From: SM23-32 sp964434535
GTDB taxonomy: Bacteria > Planctomycetota > Brocadiia > SM23-32
Direction: 5' to 3'
Length of the DNA stretch: 64,000 bases
Assembly: GCA_964434535.1 (NCBI GenBank)
Contig: CAYSWA010000008.1
Coordinates: forward strand, 1-64,000
In this document: piece by piece, positions 1 to 7,552 of the stretch
How positions within the stretch are numbered: position 1 is the stretch's first letter
Layout of the letters: each line of letters starts with the position of its first letter
Position numbers and translations under genes: made by a program
Notes under the pieces: model-generated
What the model saw: the letters and a program-made list of their open reading frames with translations, nothing else
Told to the model about the DNA's origin: nothing
Databases searched by the model: none

Positions 1-273
1 GCCTACGCCGCGCGCCACGCCGCCATGACCATCCCGCTGCGCCACGCCTACGCCGCTGTCCTTCGCACGCCCTTCGTGCTAAGATCGCCGCCGCTGCTGC
101 TCTGCGCGGCGCCGCTGATGGCGGCGTGGGTGACGGCGCGCATCTACGCCGGTCGCCCGCGCCTGCTGGCGCGTCCGCTGGCGGCGCCGGTCATCTACGC
201 GCTGAAGATCGCCTGGTGCCTCGGCGCCGCTCGGGCGCTCTGGGGCGGACCGAAGGAGCCGGGGGAAGCGTGA
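1..273 (+). CDS. Glycosyltransferase C-terminal part (5' truncated by window edge)
   Basis: The reading frame is open from base 1 and ends at TGA 271-273, so only the last 90 residues are seen. They hold two hydrophobic stretches (around residues 35-50 and 67-80) between Arg-rich segments, as in the membrane-anchored tails of family 2 glycosyltransferases. No catalytic motif is visible; the assignment rests on the tail shape and on the following gene, a GT2 enzyme with the same kind of tail. The ATG at 25 is internal to the frame and probably not the start. The stop overlaps the next start (GTGA), indicating translational coupling. Confidence 0.5.
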   Translation, partial: AYAARHAAMTIPLRHAYAAVLRTPFVLRSPPLLLCAAPLMAAWVTARIYAGRPRLLARPLAAPVIYALKIAWCLGAARALWGGPKEPGEA

Positions 274-1289
274 GCGAGGCACCCGAGTTCACCGTCATCA
301 TGCCCGTCTGCCACGGGGGGGCGTTCCTGCGCGAGGCGCTGAAGGCCGCGCGGGAACTCGACGTCCCCCCGGGGGAGCTGGAGGTGCTGGTGGCCGGATC
401 GGCGGACGACGAAGAGGCCCGGGGAGCGGTCGAGGCGGCGGCCGCGCAAGCGCCCTTCCGGCTGCGCTACGTCGCGTGCCCGCGCGCGAACCGCTCGGCC
501 ATGCTCAACGCCGCCTGGGCGGAGGCGCGCGGCCGAATCCTGGCCTTCACCGACGACGACTGCCGCCCCCCGCCGCACTGGCCGGCCGAGCTGCGCGCCG
601 CGCTGGAGCGCCGTCCCGGCGTCGGCGTCGTCGGCGGGCGCGACGAGCAGGCGGCCGAGGCGGACAGCTTCGACCTGGCGCTCGACTGGGTGCTGAACGC
701 CGTGCTGCGCCGCGCGCCGGGCGGCAAGCGCTACCCCCGGCTCTGGAACATGGCCGTGACGGCGGAGGCGGCGCGGGCGGCCGGCTTCCGCGAGGACGGG
801 GCGCCGCCGAAGCTCTTCGACGAATCGCTCGCCGTGCACGAGGACGTGGAGCTCTGCGAGCGGATCGAGGCGTCCGGGCGCGCGGTGGCCTTCGCCCCGC
901 GGGCGTGCGTCGCGCACGCGCGGGACACCACGCTCCGGGCTACACTGGGCAGGAACTTCCAGATGGCGCGCGCGTGCCGGCGGCTCGGCGTGCACCGGCT
1001 GCCGCACCTCGTGCTGGCCGGAAGCCTGCTGGCCGGGGCGGCCCTGGCGGGGCTTGCCGCGTTCGTGCCGCCGGCGCAGGTCGCCCTCGTCGCCGGCGCG
1101 GCGGCCTACGCGGCGGTGGTGCTCGGCTGCGCGGTTGCGGCGGCGGTCTCGGCGCGGCGCCTGGGGGCGCTGCCCCACGCGGCCGCCCTGCTGGTCGGGC
1201 TTCACGTGGCGCGCGGGCTCGGCTATCTGCTGCCGGGGAGTCGGCCGGGCGGCGCAGCGAGGGAAGGAGCGGGCGGTTGGGCTGGATGA
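270..1289 (+). CDS. Family 2 glycosyltransferase with C-terminal membrane helices
   Basis: The 339-residue protein starts at GTG 270, overlapping the previous stop by four bases; an upstream ATG in the same frame would overlap that gene far more. The N-terminus (FTVIMPVCHGG) is the first strand of a GT-A fold. A TDDDC motif near residue 93 matches the nucleotide-sugar and metal-binding DxD region, and an HEDVELCERI stretch near residue 190 matches the acceptor-side acidic region of GT2 enzymes. The last 90 residues contain two hydrophobic segments, so it probably works at the inner face of the cytoplasmic membrane on a lipid-linked or surface glycan. Substrate unknown. Confidence 0.8.
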   Translation: MSEAPEFTVIMPVCHGGAFLREALKAARELDVPPGELEVLVAGSADDEEARGAVEAAAAQAPFRLRYVACPRANRSAMLNAAWAEARGRILAFTDDDCRPPPHWPAELRAALERRPGVGVVGGRDEQAAEADSFDLALDWVLNAVLRRAPGGKRYPRLWNMAVTAEAARAAGFREDGAPPKLFDESLAVHEDVELCERIEASGRAVAFAPRACVAHARDTTLRATLGRNFQMARACRRLGVHRLPHLVLAGSLLAGAALAGLAAFVPPAQVALVAGAAAYAAVVLGCAVAAAVSARRLGALPHAAALLVGLHVARGLGYLLPGSRPGGAAREGAGGWAG

Positions 1290-2377
1290 GGACCGGCGAG
1301 GCCCTCAGGAAGCTGCCCGCGCTGCTGCGGGGGCGCTTCAGCTACGACTTCGACGGCATGCCCCTGGGGAGCCGGAGCGTGCGCGGACGCCGGCGGCGCA
1401 ACCTGCTGAAGTGCGGCCTCGACACCTGGCTCGGGCGGGACAGGATGCGCAGCCTGCCGCCGACGGTCCAGATCGAGCCGACCAACCACTGCAACCTGAA
1501 CTGCCCCCTCTGCCCGACCGGCACGGGCGCGATGTCGCGCCCGCGCGGCTTCATGTCCATGGAGACCTTCGGGCGGATCCTGGACGAGCTGGGCGAGACG
1601 CTGGTGACCGCCGTGCTCTACGGCTGGGGCGAGCCGTTCCTGCACCCCGAGATGCCGCGCATGATCGAGGCCTGCACGCAGCGGGGCATCCTGACGGTGA
1701 GCTCGACCAACGGGCACTGCCTCCAGAGCCTGGATGAGGCCCTGCGCGTGGTCGACGCCGGCCTCTCGGCCCTCGCCATCGCCGTGGACGGCAGCACTGA
1801 GGAGGCCTACACGGCCTACCGCAAGTCGGGCCGCCTGGAGAAGGTGAAGCGCTGCGCCGGCCTGATCGCGGAAGCGAAGGAGCGGCGCGGCGCCGTGCTG
1901 CCCTATACGAACCTGCGCGTGGTCGTCACCCGCCACAACGAGGGCGACCTGGAGAACCTGGAGGCGCTGGCGCGCCGGCTCGGCGTCAACATGTTCTCCT
2001 GCAAGAGCCTCGGCTGCCTGACCTCGAGCGAGGACTATCCCGAGTACGAAGCCTTCGGGCCCCAGCGGCGCGCCCCGGGGCCCGCCGCCCCGCCGGCCCC
2101 GGTGCAGTGCCACTTCCCCTTCCGCCAGCCCTGCATCTTCCATGACGGGACGGTCGTCGGCTGCGAGTTCGACTACGACCTGGAGACGCCGTGGGGCAGG
2201 ATCGGCGAGCGATCGTTCGCCGAGATATGGAACGGTCGGCGCGCCGTGGCGCTCCGCGCCGGGATCCACGGTCGGGGCGACCATGCGGAGTTCTGCCGCC
2301 TCTGCCCCTACACCGAGCGGGGCGCGCTCGGAACGGTGCTGGCCTGCACGGAGCTGCGCCCGGTGAGCTCGCTATGA
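1286..2377 (+). CDS. Radical SAM protein with SPASM-like C-terminus
   Basis: The protein has 363 residues and starts at ATG 1286 in an ATGA overlap with the glycosyltransferase stop. The radical SAM cluster motif CNLNCPLC lies near residue 68, followed by a GWGEPFLHP stretch typical of the SAM-binding GGEP region. The C-terminal part has further cysteines (VQCHF, QPCIFHDG, GCEFDYD, FCRLCPY) and the SFAEIWNG segment common in SPASM proteins, so one or two auxiliary Fe-S clusters are likely. Relatives act on peptides or on sugars and other small molecules; the setting among glycosyltransferases suggests a glycan-related modification, but the substrate cannot be read from the sequence. Confidence 0.8.
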   Translation: MRTGEALRKLPALLRGRFSYDFDGMPLGSRSVRGRRRRNLLKCGLDTWLGRDRMRSLPPTVQIEPTNHCNLNCPLCPTGTGAMSRPRGFMSMETFGRILDELGETLVTAVLYGWGEPFLHPEMPRMIEACTQRGILTVSSTNGHCLQSLDEALRVVDAGLSALAIAVDGSTEEAYTAYRKSGRLEKVKRCAGLIAEAKERRGAVLPYTNLRVVVTRHNEGDLENLEALARRLGVNMFSCKSLGCLTSSEDYPEYEAFGPQRRAPGPAAPPAPVQCHFPFRQPCIFHDGTVVGCEFDYDLETPWGRIGERSFAEIWNGRRAVALRAGIHGRGDHAEFCRLCPYTERGALGTVLACTELRPVSSL

Positions 2378-3579
2378 TCCCGAGTCGGTCCATCGCCCAG
2401 GCGCGCGTGCTGGCCGGCATCGCGCACGGCCGCCGCGCCTTCGTCGGCCCCTACCAGGCCGGGCTGAGCCTGACCAACCGATGCAACCTGCGCTGCATCC
2501 ACTGCTACTTCTACTCGCCGCTGATCCCGGCGCCCAACTACTGCGATGTGCGCCTGGCGCGCCGCACCGGCGGCGAGCCGCCCCGGGCCGAGGAACTCCA
2601 GACCCGCCGGCACCTGGAGATGGAGCCGTCCCGCGCCCGCGCCCTCGTGGACGAACTGCTCGGCATCGGCACCTGGCGCTTCCTGTTCACCGGCAACGGC
2701 GAGGTCATGCTCCACCCCGAAGCGCTGGAATGCATGGCCCGCGTCAAGCGCGCCGGGCGCGAGTGCCTGCTCAACACCAACGGCACGCTGCTCGAAGCGC
2801 AGACCATCGAGCGGATGGTCGCGCTGGGAGTAGACGAGCTGCGCGTCACGACGATGGCCGGCACGGCGCAGCTCTATGGGCGCACCCATCCCGGCTGCCC
2901 GCCGGGGACCTTCGCGAAGCTGCGCGACGCGCTCGGGGCGCTGGCGGAGCGGAAGGCGGCCGCCCGCTCGCGCAGGCCCGTGGTGAAGGTCGTGTGCGTG
3001 GTCTGCCGCCAGAACGCCGAGGGCCTCATCGACCTGGCGCGGTTCGCCGGCGAGGTCGGCGCCGACGCCGTCATCCTGCTGCCGGTCGACGACGTGGGCG
3101 ACCCCGCCCTGGCCGAGCTGGTGCCGACGCCCGCGCAGGCGGCGCTGGTGCGCGAGCAACTCGGGGAGGTGGCCCGCCTGCTGGCGGAGCGCGGCCTGCG
3201 CCACAACGTGGAGCGGTTCCGCATGGTCTTCAACGCCCGGCTCGACACGTCCGCCCTCTACCGCGCCGTCCCCTGCTACATGGGCTGGACGGCGGCCTAC
3301 GTGCACGCCGACGGCAGCGTCTATCCCTGCTGCCGATGCTACGAGCCGCTCGGCGGCGTCCGGGAGGCGAGCCTTGAATCGATCTGGAAAGGCCCGGCCT
3401 ACCGCGCCTTCCGCCGGACGGCGGGGCGCATCAACAAGACCGGGCAAGCGCCCGCGGCCTGCGCCTGCGATAGCTGCTGCCACAGCGGGGCGAACCTGCG
3501 CGTCTACCGCCTGATCCACCCCCTGGCCGGCCGGCGACTGGCGCGTAAGGCCCCGGTCGGGCAGAATGGCGCCGATTAG
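2374..3579 (+). CDS. Radical SAM/SPASM protein
   Basis: This 401-residue protein starts at ATG 2374, again with an ATGA overlap. The radical SAM motif CNLRCIHC is near residue 37, followed by FLFTGNGEVMLHP in place of the usual GGEP loop. The SPASM-type region near the C-terminus has CYMGW, YPCCRCYEPLG, a SLESIWKG segment and finally CACDSCCH, enough cysteines for an auxiliary cluster. It is similar in plan to the gene before it but diverged in sequence, so the pair looks like two steps of one pathway rather than a recent duplication. The reaction is unknown. Confidence 0.82.
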   Translation: MIPSRSIAQARVLAGIAHGRRAFVGPYQAGLSLTNRCNLRCIHCYFYSPLIPAPNYCDVRLARRTGGEPPRAEELQTRRHLEMEPSRARALVDELLGIGTWRFLFTGNGEVMLHPEALECMARVKRAGRECLLNTNGTLLEAQTIERMVALGVDELRVTTMAGTAQLYGRTHPGCPPGTFAKLRDALGALAERKAAARSRRPVVKVVCVVCRQNAEGLIDLARFAGEVGADAVILLPVDDVGDPALAELVPTPAQAALVREQLGEVARLLAERGLRHNVERFRMVFNARLDTSALYRAVPCYMGWTAAYVHADGSVYPCCRCYEPLGGVREASLESIWKGPAYRAFRRTAGRINKTGQAPAACACDSCCHSGANLRVYRLIHPLAGRRLARKAPVGQNGAD

Positions 3580-3601
3580 CCCCTATTGGGGACGTTGCCC
3601 G

Positions 3602-4744
3602 ATGAGAGCCGCCATGCTCGGCCCGCTGCCGCCGCTGAAGGGACTGAGCAACTACTGCGTGGCGCTGGCCACGAGCGTCAGCCGGCTGGTGCCGGTCGAG
3701 TTCCTCACCTTCCGGGCCATGTACCCGGCCATGCTCTACCCCGGCGGCGAGACCATCGACCCCACCTTCGCGATGCCGACGGCGCCGAACCTGACGGTGC
3801 GGCGAACGCTGCGCTGGTACCATCCGCTCGGCTGGGTGCTGGAGGCCGGGCGCCTGCGCGCGGACGTCATGCACGCCCAGCACTGGTGCCTGCCCGTCGC
3901 GCCGATCCTGATCGCCATGCTCGGCCTGCTGAGGCGGCGGGGGATGAAGACGGTGGTAACGCTGCACAACACGACCCCGCACGAGGACTCCCGCGCGTTC
4001 ATGGCCACCATGCGCTGCATCGTCCGGCTGGCCGACTGCTGCATCGTTCCCTCCGAACACAACGCCCGGCAGGCGCGGGAGCTGCTCGGTGTCGAGCGCG
4101 GCCGCGTGCGGGTGATCCGGCCGGGGGCCGAGCCGGTGCGGCCCGGCTCGGCCGCACATCGCGCGGCGGCCCGGCGCCGGCTCGGGCTGCCGGCCGATGC
4201 GCCGGTGGCGATGTTCTTCGGCCTGATCCGGCGCTACAAGGGCCTCGACGTGCTGCTGCGCGCGTTCGCCCGCGCGCTGGCGGATGCCCCGGAAGCCCGC
4301 CTCGTGGTCGCCGGCAAGCCCTGGATCGACTGGCGCCCCTACGAGGAGCTGATCGGGGAGCTCGGCATCGCCCGGCGCGTGCACGCCTTCCCGCGCTATG
4401 TGCCGGCCGTCGAGGTGGACGACTTCTACCGCGCGGCTGACCTGGTGGTGCTGCCCTACCGGGGCTTCGACGCGCAGAGCGGGGTCGGCACCAGCTGCCT
4501 CGGATACGGCCGGCCGATGCTGGTCACGCGCACCGGCGCCCTGCCGGAGCTGGTGCCCGACGAGTGGCAGGTGGTGGCGCCGGACGACGCGGAGGCGCTC
4601 GCCGAGCGGCTGGCCGCCTGCCTGGGGGAGCCGGAGCGGCTGGCACGGATGCGACGGGAAGCGGCCGAGCACGCCCGCGCCTTCTCGTGGGAGCGGGCGG
4701 CCGAGCAGATCGTGGCCGTCTACCGCGAGCTGTGCAGCGGCTGA
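3602..4744 (+). CDS. Group 1 (GT4) glycosyltransferase
   Basis: The 380-residue protein has an N-terminal Rossmann-like half beginning MRAAMLGPLPPLKGLSNY and a C-terminal half with FFGLIRRYKGLDVLLRAF, RYVPAVEVDDFYRAADLVVLPY and a loop ending SGVGTSC, the usual order of GT-B, GT4 enzymes. I chose ATG 3602, which has a GGGGA about 9 bases upstream; ATG 3566 in the same frame would overlap the previous gene by 14 bases. It is the last gene of the overlapping plus-strand run and probably adds a sugar to a lipid-linked or surface glycan in the cytoplasm. Confidence 0.82.
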   Translation: MRAAMLGPLPPLKGLSNYCVALATSVSRLVPVEFLTFRAMYPAMLYPGGETIDPTFAMPTAPNLTVRRTLRWYHPLGWVLEAGRLRADVMHAQHWCLPVAPILIAMLGLLRRRGMKTVVTLHNTTPHEDSRAFMATMRCIVRLADCCIVPSEHNARQARELLGVERGRVRVIRPGAEPVRPGSAAHRAAARRRLGLPADAPVAMFFGLIRRYKGLDVLLRAFARALADAPEARLVVAGKPWIDWRPYEELIGELGIARRVHAFPRYVPAVEVDDFYRAADLVVLPYRGFDAQSGVGTSCLGYGRPMLVTRTGALPELVPDEWQVVAPDDAEALAERLAACLGEPERLARMRREAAEHARAFSWERAAEQIVAVYRELCSG

Positions 4745-4869
4745 CCCCGGATACTTCCTAAGGAGCTATTGCAGAACCATGTCCGTAGCGCGGCCGAGCG
4801 AGAAGTCGGAGGGCAAGGAGGCTGGCGCCGAACCTCCATTCAGCGTCGCCAGGAGGGCTTCCGACGGGT

Positions 4870-4901
4870 GGAACAAAGAAGCGCCCCCGCGCCGGGGGCG
4901 C
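4870..4901 (-). terminator. Rho-independent terminator of the cold-shock gene
   Basis: On the minus strand, 32 bases after the cold-shock stop codon, a perfect 9-bp stem (plus-strand arms 4881-4889 and 4893-4901, 3-base loop) is followed by TTCTTTGTT. Stem plus T-rich tail in this orientation fits an intrinsic terminator. The hairpin would also form in transcripts from the plus-strand glycan operon, but no T-tract follows it there. Confidence 0.75.
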
Positions 4902-4933
4902 AGGGGCGCTCATAAGGGCGATGGTCCGGCCGT

Positions 4934-5152
4934 CTACTCGAAGCTGGAACCGGTGCGCACGACGTTGACCGCGCGCGGGCCCTTCGGGCCGGGCTCGACG
5001 TCGAACTCGACGGCGTCGTTCTCCGCCAGAGTCTTGAAGCCCGTTCCCTCGACGGCGCTGAAATGCACAAAGACGTCCTGGCCACCGTCATCGCGCGTGA
5101 TGAACCCGTAGCCCTTCGCGTCGCTGAACCACTTAACCTTACCAGTAACCAT
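4934..5152 (-). CDS. csp: Cold-shock protein (CspA family)
   Basis: The 72-residue protein is a complete single cold-shock domain: it starts MVTGKVKWFSDAKGYGFI (RNP1 region), carries VFVHFSAVEG (RNP2 region) and ends after AVNVVRTGSSFE. Such OB-fold proteins bind single-stranded RNA and DNA and act as RNA chaperones in the cytoplasm. ATG 5152 has AGAGG about 8 bases upstream; longer reading-frame extensions lack family similarity. It is a single-gene unit with its own promoter, a leader of about 210 bases and a terminator, unlike the flanking operons. Whether it is cold-induced or constitutive cannot be told. Confidence 0.95.
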   Translation of the reverse strand: MVTGKVKWFSDAKGYGFITRDDGGQDVFVHFSAVEGTGFKTLAENDAVEFDVEPGPKGPRAVNVVRTGSSFE

Positions 5153-5368
5153 CCGTGAACCTCTGCAAAACGCTACAAGTGCACGCGGGACGCACGCCGC
5201 CCCGCCCTTCTGTCCTGCCGACACGCTCACCACGCGCAAGCGTCCGGCACCGCGTGAAACCACCCGTCGCCGCACCCGTGCAGTTGCCGGTCCCAATCCG
5301 CCTCTGAGGGCATCTGGCGCCCGCCGCAACGCGCGGGCCGAACTCCGGAGGGGCAGTTTCGAGGCGGC

Positions 5369-5397
5369 ATTATAGCGCAAGGCAGACATGGGCGCAA
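5369..5397 (-). promoter_or_regulatory. Sigma70-type promoter of the cold-shock gene
   Basis: Read on the minus strand, TTGCGC (5392-5397) and a perfect TATAAT (5369-5374) are separated by exactly 17 bases. Transcription would start near 5362, giving an untranslated leader of about 210 bases before ATG 5152. Long leaders are typical of cold-shock mRNAs, where they change structure with temperature. Confidence 0.75.
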
Positions 5398-5606
5398 GCC
5401 CGATTTCGGCCGCTTCCCGAACCGCTGCAACCGGCCCGACCGGCCCCCTGCCAAGAGCGCTCCCGCCACGTCCGACGCCGTCGGCCTCCCAGCTTCTGGC
5501 CGCAGAATCCGGGACGCTTTCCCCTCACCGAACGCGCTGGTCCAGGTGGACGGAGCGGCAACGCCCGGATGAACCTGAGCCCCAACTTGGGAGCGCCGGC
5601 CGCGGG
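5391..5606. other. Non-coding gap between the csp promoter and the end of the flg operon
   Basis: No convincing reading frame, RNA gene or terminator with a T-tract was found here. It separates the 3' end of the minus-strand flgF-flgL operon from the csp promoter. The remainder of the gene-free stretch (5153-5362) is the csp leader. Confidence 0.5.
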
Positions 5607-6029
5607 CTACGCGCGGGTGCGCGCCCCGCGCGCGTAGGAGCGGAGGGCCTGGCCGCCGCGCCGCACCTCGGCCATCTGGGCCTTCACGTCGGCGAGGGCC
5701 TCTTCGGTGCGCCGGGCCAGCCGGGCGTAGAGCTCAGCGCAGCTCTGCAGGACCCGCGCCGATTCCTCGGCGGCGGCGTCGATGCCCGCCCGCAGGTGGT
5801 CGGGCTCGCGGGCAAGCTCCCGGCGCCCCCTGCGCAGCGCCGCCACCGCGCGGGAGAGCCGCGCCCCGAGCGAACGCATCGCGGAGAGGTGGCGCGCGCA
5901 GGCGTCCTCCAGCTCCTCATCGGGCAGTTCGGCCAGCTCGGCCAGTGCCCCGCGCAGGGACCGGCACTCCGAGAGCAGCTCATCGGCGGCGGCCGCCAGG
6001 TCGGCAGGCGTCGGGCGCTCAGATGGCAT
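5607..6029 (-). CDS. Uncharacterised helical protein, last gene of the flgF operon
   Basis: A 140-residue protein, almost entirely charged helix (Ala, Arg, Glu and Leu with heptad-like spacing), without signal peptide, membrane segment or cysteine clusters beyond two isolated Cys. ATG 6029 lies inside the end of the preceding gene (11-base overlap), which supports it being translated. Size and helical make-up resemble flagellar export chaperones (FliT or FlgN type), but no family motif is recognisable. Its place behind flgL is where many genomes carry fliW and csrA; it resembles neither. Confidence 0.6.
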   Translation of the reverse strand: MPSERPTPADLAAAADELLSECRSLRGALAELAELPDEELEDACARHLSAMRSLGARLSRAVAALRRGRRELAREPDHLRAGIDAAAEESARVLQSCAELYARLARRTEEALADVKAQMAEVRRGGQALRSYARGARTRA

Positions 6030-6618
6030 GGGAGAGGTCCCGCAGGGCGCCTTCGATCCCGTCGAGCGCGGGGAGCATCTCGGTCTCGAGCTGCGCGGCG
6101 AGCGCCGCCCAGTCCTCGCCCTCCTGGCTGAGCTGGATCAGGTCCAGCCCGCGCAGCAGGCCGTCCAGTAGCGCGGCCGGGTCCTCCAGGGCGGGGGATT
6201 CGGCGCCGCAGGTGTTCTTGACGTGGTAGATGCAGGCGAGAAGGCGCTGGAGCGCGGTGAGCAGGCTGAACAGGCCCGCATTGGCCTTTTCGGGGTCGCC
6301 GGAGCGGAACTGAGCGGCCAGACGGTGGGTGCCCTCGCGCAGCACCTCCACCATGCCGGCGGCGTCGGTCAGTATCCGCCCGGCGTAGCCGGCCAGTTCG
6401 TCGGTGGCGATGGCGACCTCTCTGACCTGCTCCAGGCGGACCTGGTCGAGCCGGTCCATGTCCTCGGCCCGCCAGTCGCGCCGATCCACGCACAGGCCGA
6501 CCACGACCTGGTCGCGGCCGATCTCGCCCCGGCGGCGCAGGCCGTCCAGCAGGGCCTCCAGCGTCTCGCCGTCCTCGGGCGTGCTCTCGACGGTCCGTTC
6601 GTTGATCGTCAGTTCCAT
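6019..6618 (-). CDS. Uncharacterised protein downstream of flgL
   Basis: This 199-residue protein is not recognised. The first 60 residues (MELTINERTVES..., then QVVVGLCVDRRDW) alternate strands and a helix in a way compatible with a small alpha/beta or beta-grasp domain; residues 70-199 look like a helical bundle. There is no signal peptide or membrane helix, so it should be cytoplasmic. It starts 25 bases after flgL and overlaps the next gene, so it belongs to the late-filament end of the operon. A role in FlgK/FlgL or filament assembly is only inferred from position. Confidence 0.65.
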   Translation of the reverse strand: MELTINERTVESTPEDGETLEALLDGLRRRGEIGRDQVVVGLCVDRRDWRAEDMDRLDQVRLEQVREVAIATDELAGYAGRILTDAAGMVEVLREGTHRLAAQFRSGDPEKANAGLFSLLTALQRLLACIYHVKNTCGAESPALEDPAALLDGLLRGLDLIQLSQEGEDWAALAAQLETEMLPALDGIEGALRDLSHAI

Positions 6619-6643
6619 CTGCTGTGTCCTCTGCCGGTGGCTG

Positions 6644-7543
6644 TCACATGAAATTCACGATGGAGGGGCGCACGGCCTCGGCGGCGACCTTCATCACCAT
6701 CTGCATCAGGGCCATCATGCTGTTGTATTGGACGGCTACCTCGGCCACGTCGGCGTCCTGGCGGTCGCTGACGGCGCCGGTGTTGAGCTCCGAGAGCCGT
6801 TCCAGCGAGGTACGCAGCACGTGGAGCTGGCTCTGGCGCTCGCCGTAGCGGCCGAGGGTCACGCGCACGTCGGTATGGGCGGTGGTCAGCTCGCCGAGGA
6901 GCTGGTTGATCTGCGCCGTGTCGTCGGCGCGCATGGCGTCGCGCAGGTCGATCAGGGTCTGGAAAAGGTCGCCGACGCCCTCGAAGATCTCGCGCCCGAC
7001 CAGGTTCGCCTGGCGCATGGTGCCCGGGCCGACGGCGACCTCGGCGGCGATGGCGGCGCCCTGGTAATCGACGCTGACGACGTTGCCGTCCATGTCCGTG
7101 GTCACCGCGTAGGGGGCGGTGTGGGTGGCCTCGCCGGAGAAGACGTAGGAGCCGCGCGTCTCGACGTTGGCCAGCGCGACGAGCGTGTCCAGCAGGTTCG
7201 CCACGCCTTCGGCCATGATCTGGCGCTCGGTGGCGCTGTAGGTCTCGGTGGCGGCCTGGGTGGCGAGTTCCTTCAGTCGCGTCATCGTCTCGGAGACCTT
7301 CCCCAGGGTCCCCGTGGCGAAGGAGAGCATGGAATCGACCGAATGCATGTTGGCCAGATAGACGCCGACCTGGTCGTTCTCGCGGGACAGGCGCATGATC
7401 TGGCCGGCGGCGATCACGTCGTCCGAGACGGTGTTGACCCGCTGTCCGGTGCTGAGCTGCTCGTTGAGCTTGACCAGTCGCTCCAGGTTCCGCGACATGG
7501 CGAACAGCAGGTTCCGGTCCAGCATGTTCTGCGTGACCCTCAT
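6644..7543 (-). CDS. flgL: Flagellar hook-filament junction protein FlgL
   Basis: The 299-residue protein begins MRVTQNMLDRNLLFAMSRNL and has the flagellin-like N-terminal coiled coil (LNEQLSTGQRVNTVSDD, with RLKELATQAATETYSA) and a C-terminal helix ending AAEAVRPSIVNFM, the D0/D1 plan of FlgL. It forms the second junction ring between hook and filament after export through the flagellar channel. Length is close to the usual 300. It starts 9 bases after flgK. Confidence 0.93.
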   Translation of the reverse strand: MRVTQNMLDRNLLFAMSRNLERLVKLNEQLSTGQRVNTVSDDVIAAGQIMRLSRENDQVGVYLANMHSVDSMLSFATGTLGKVSETMTRLKELATQAATETYSATERQIMAEGVANLLDTLVALANVETRGSYVFSGEATHTAPYAVTTDMDGNVVSVDYQGAAIAAEVAVGPGTMRQANLVGREIFEGVGDLFQTLIDLRDAMRADDTAQINQLLGELTTAHTDVRVTLGRYGERQSQLHVLRTSLERLSELNTGAVSDRQDADVAEVAVQYNSMMALMQMVMKVAAEAVRPSIVNFM

Positions 7544-7552
7544 CCCTTCCCC

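Noticed and set aside
4777..5111. Possible small plus-strand gene with AAGGAG upstream
   Set aside because: It runs through the csp terminator hairpin and antisense to csp; composition changes at the overlap and no family is recognisable.
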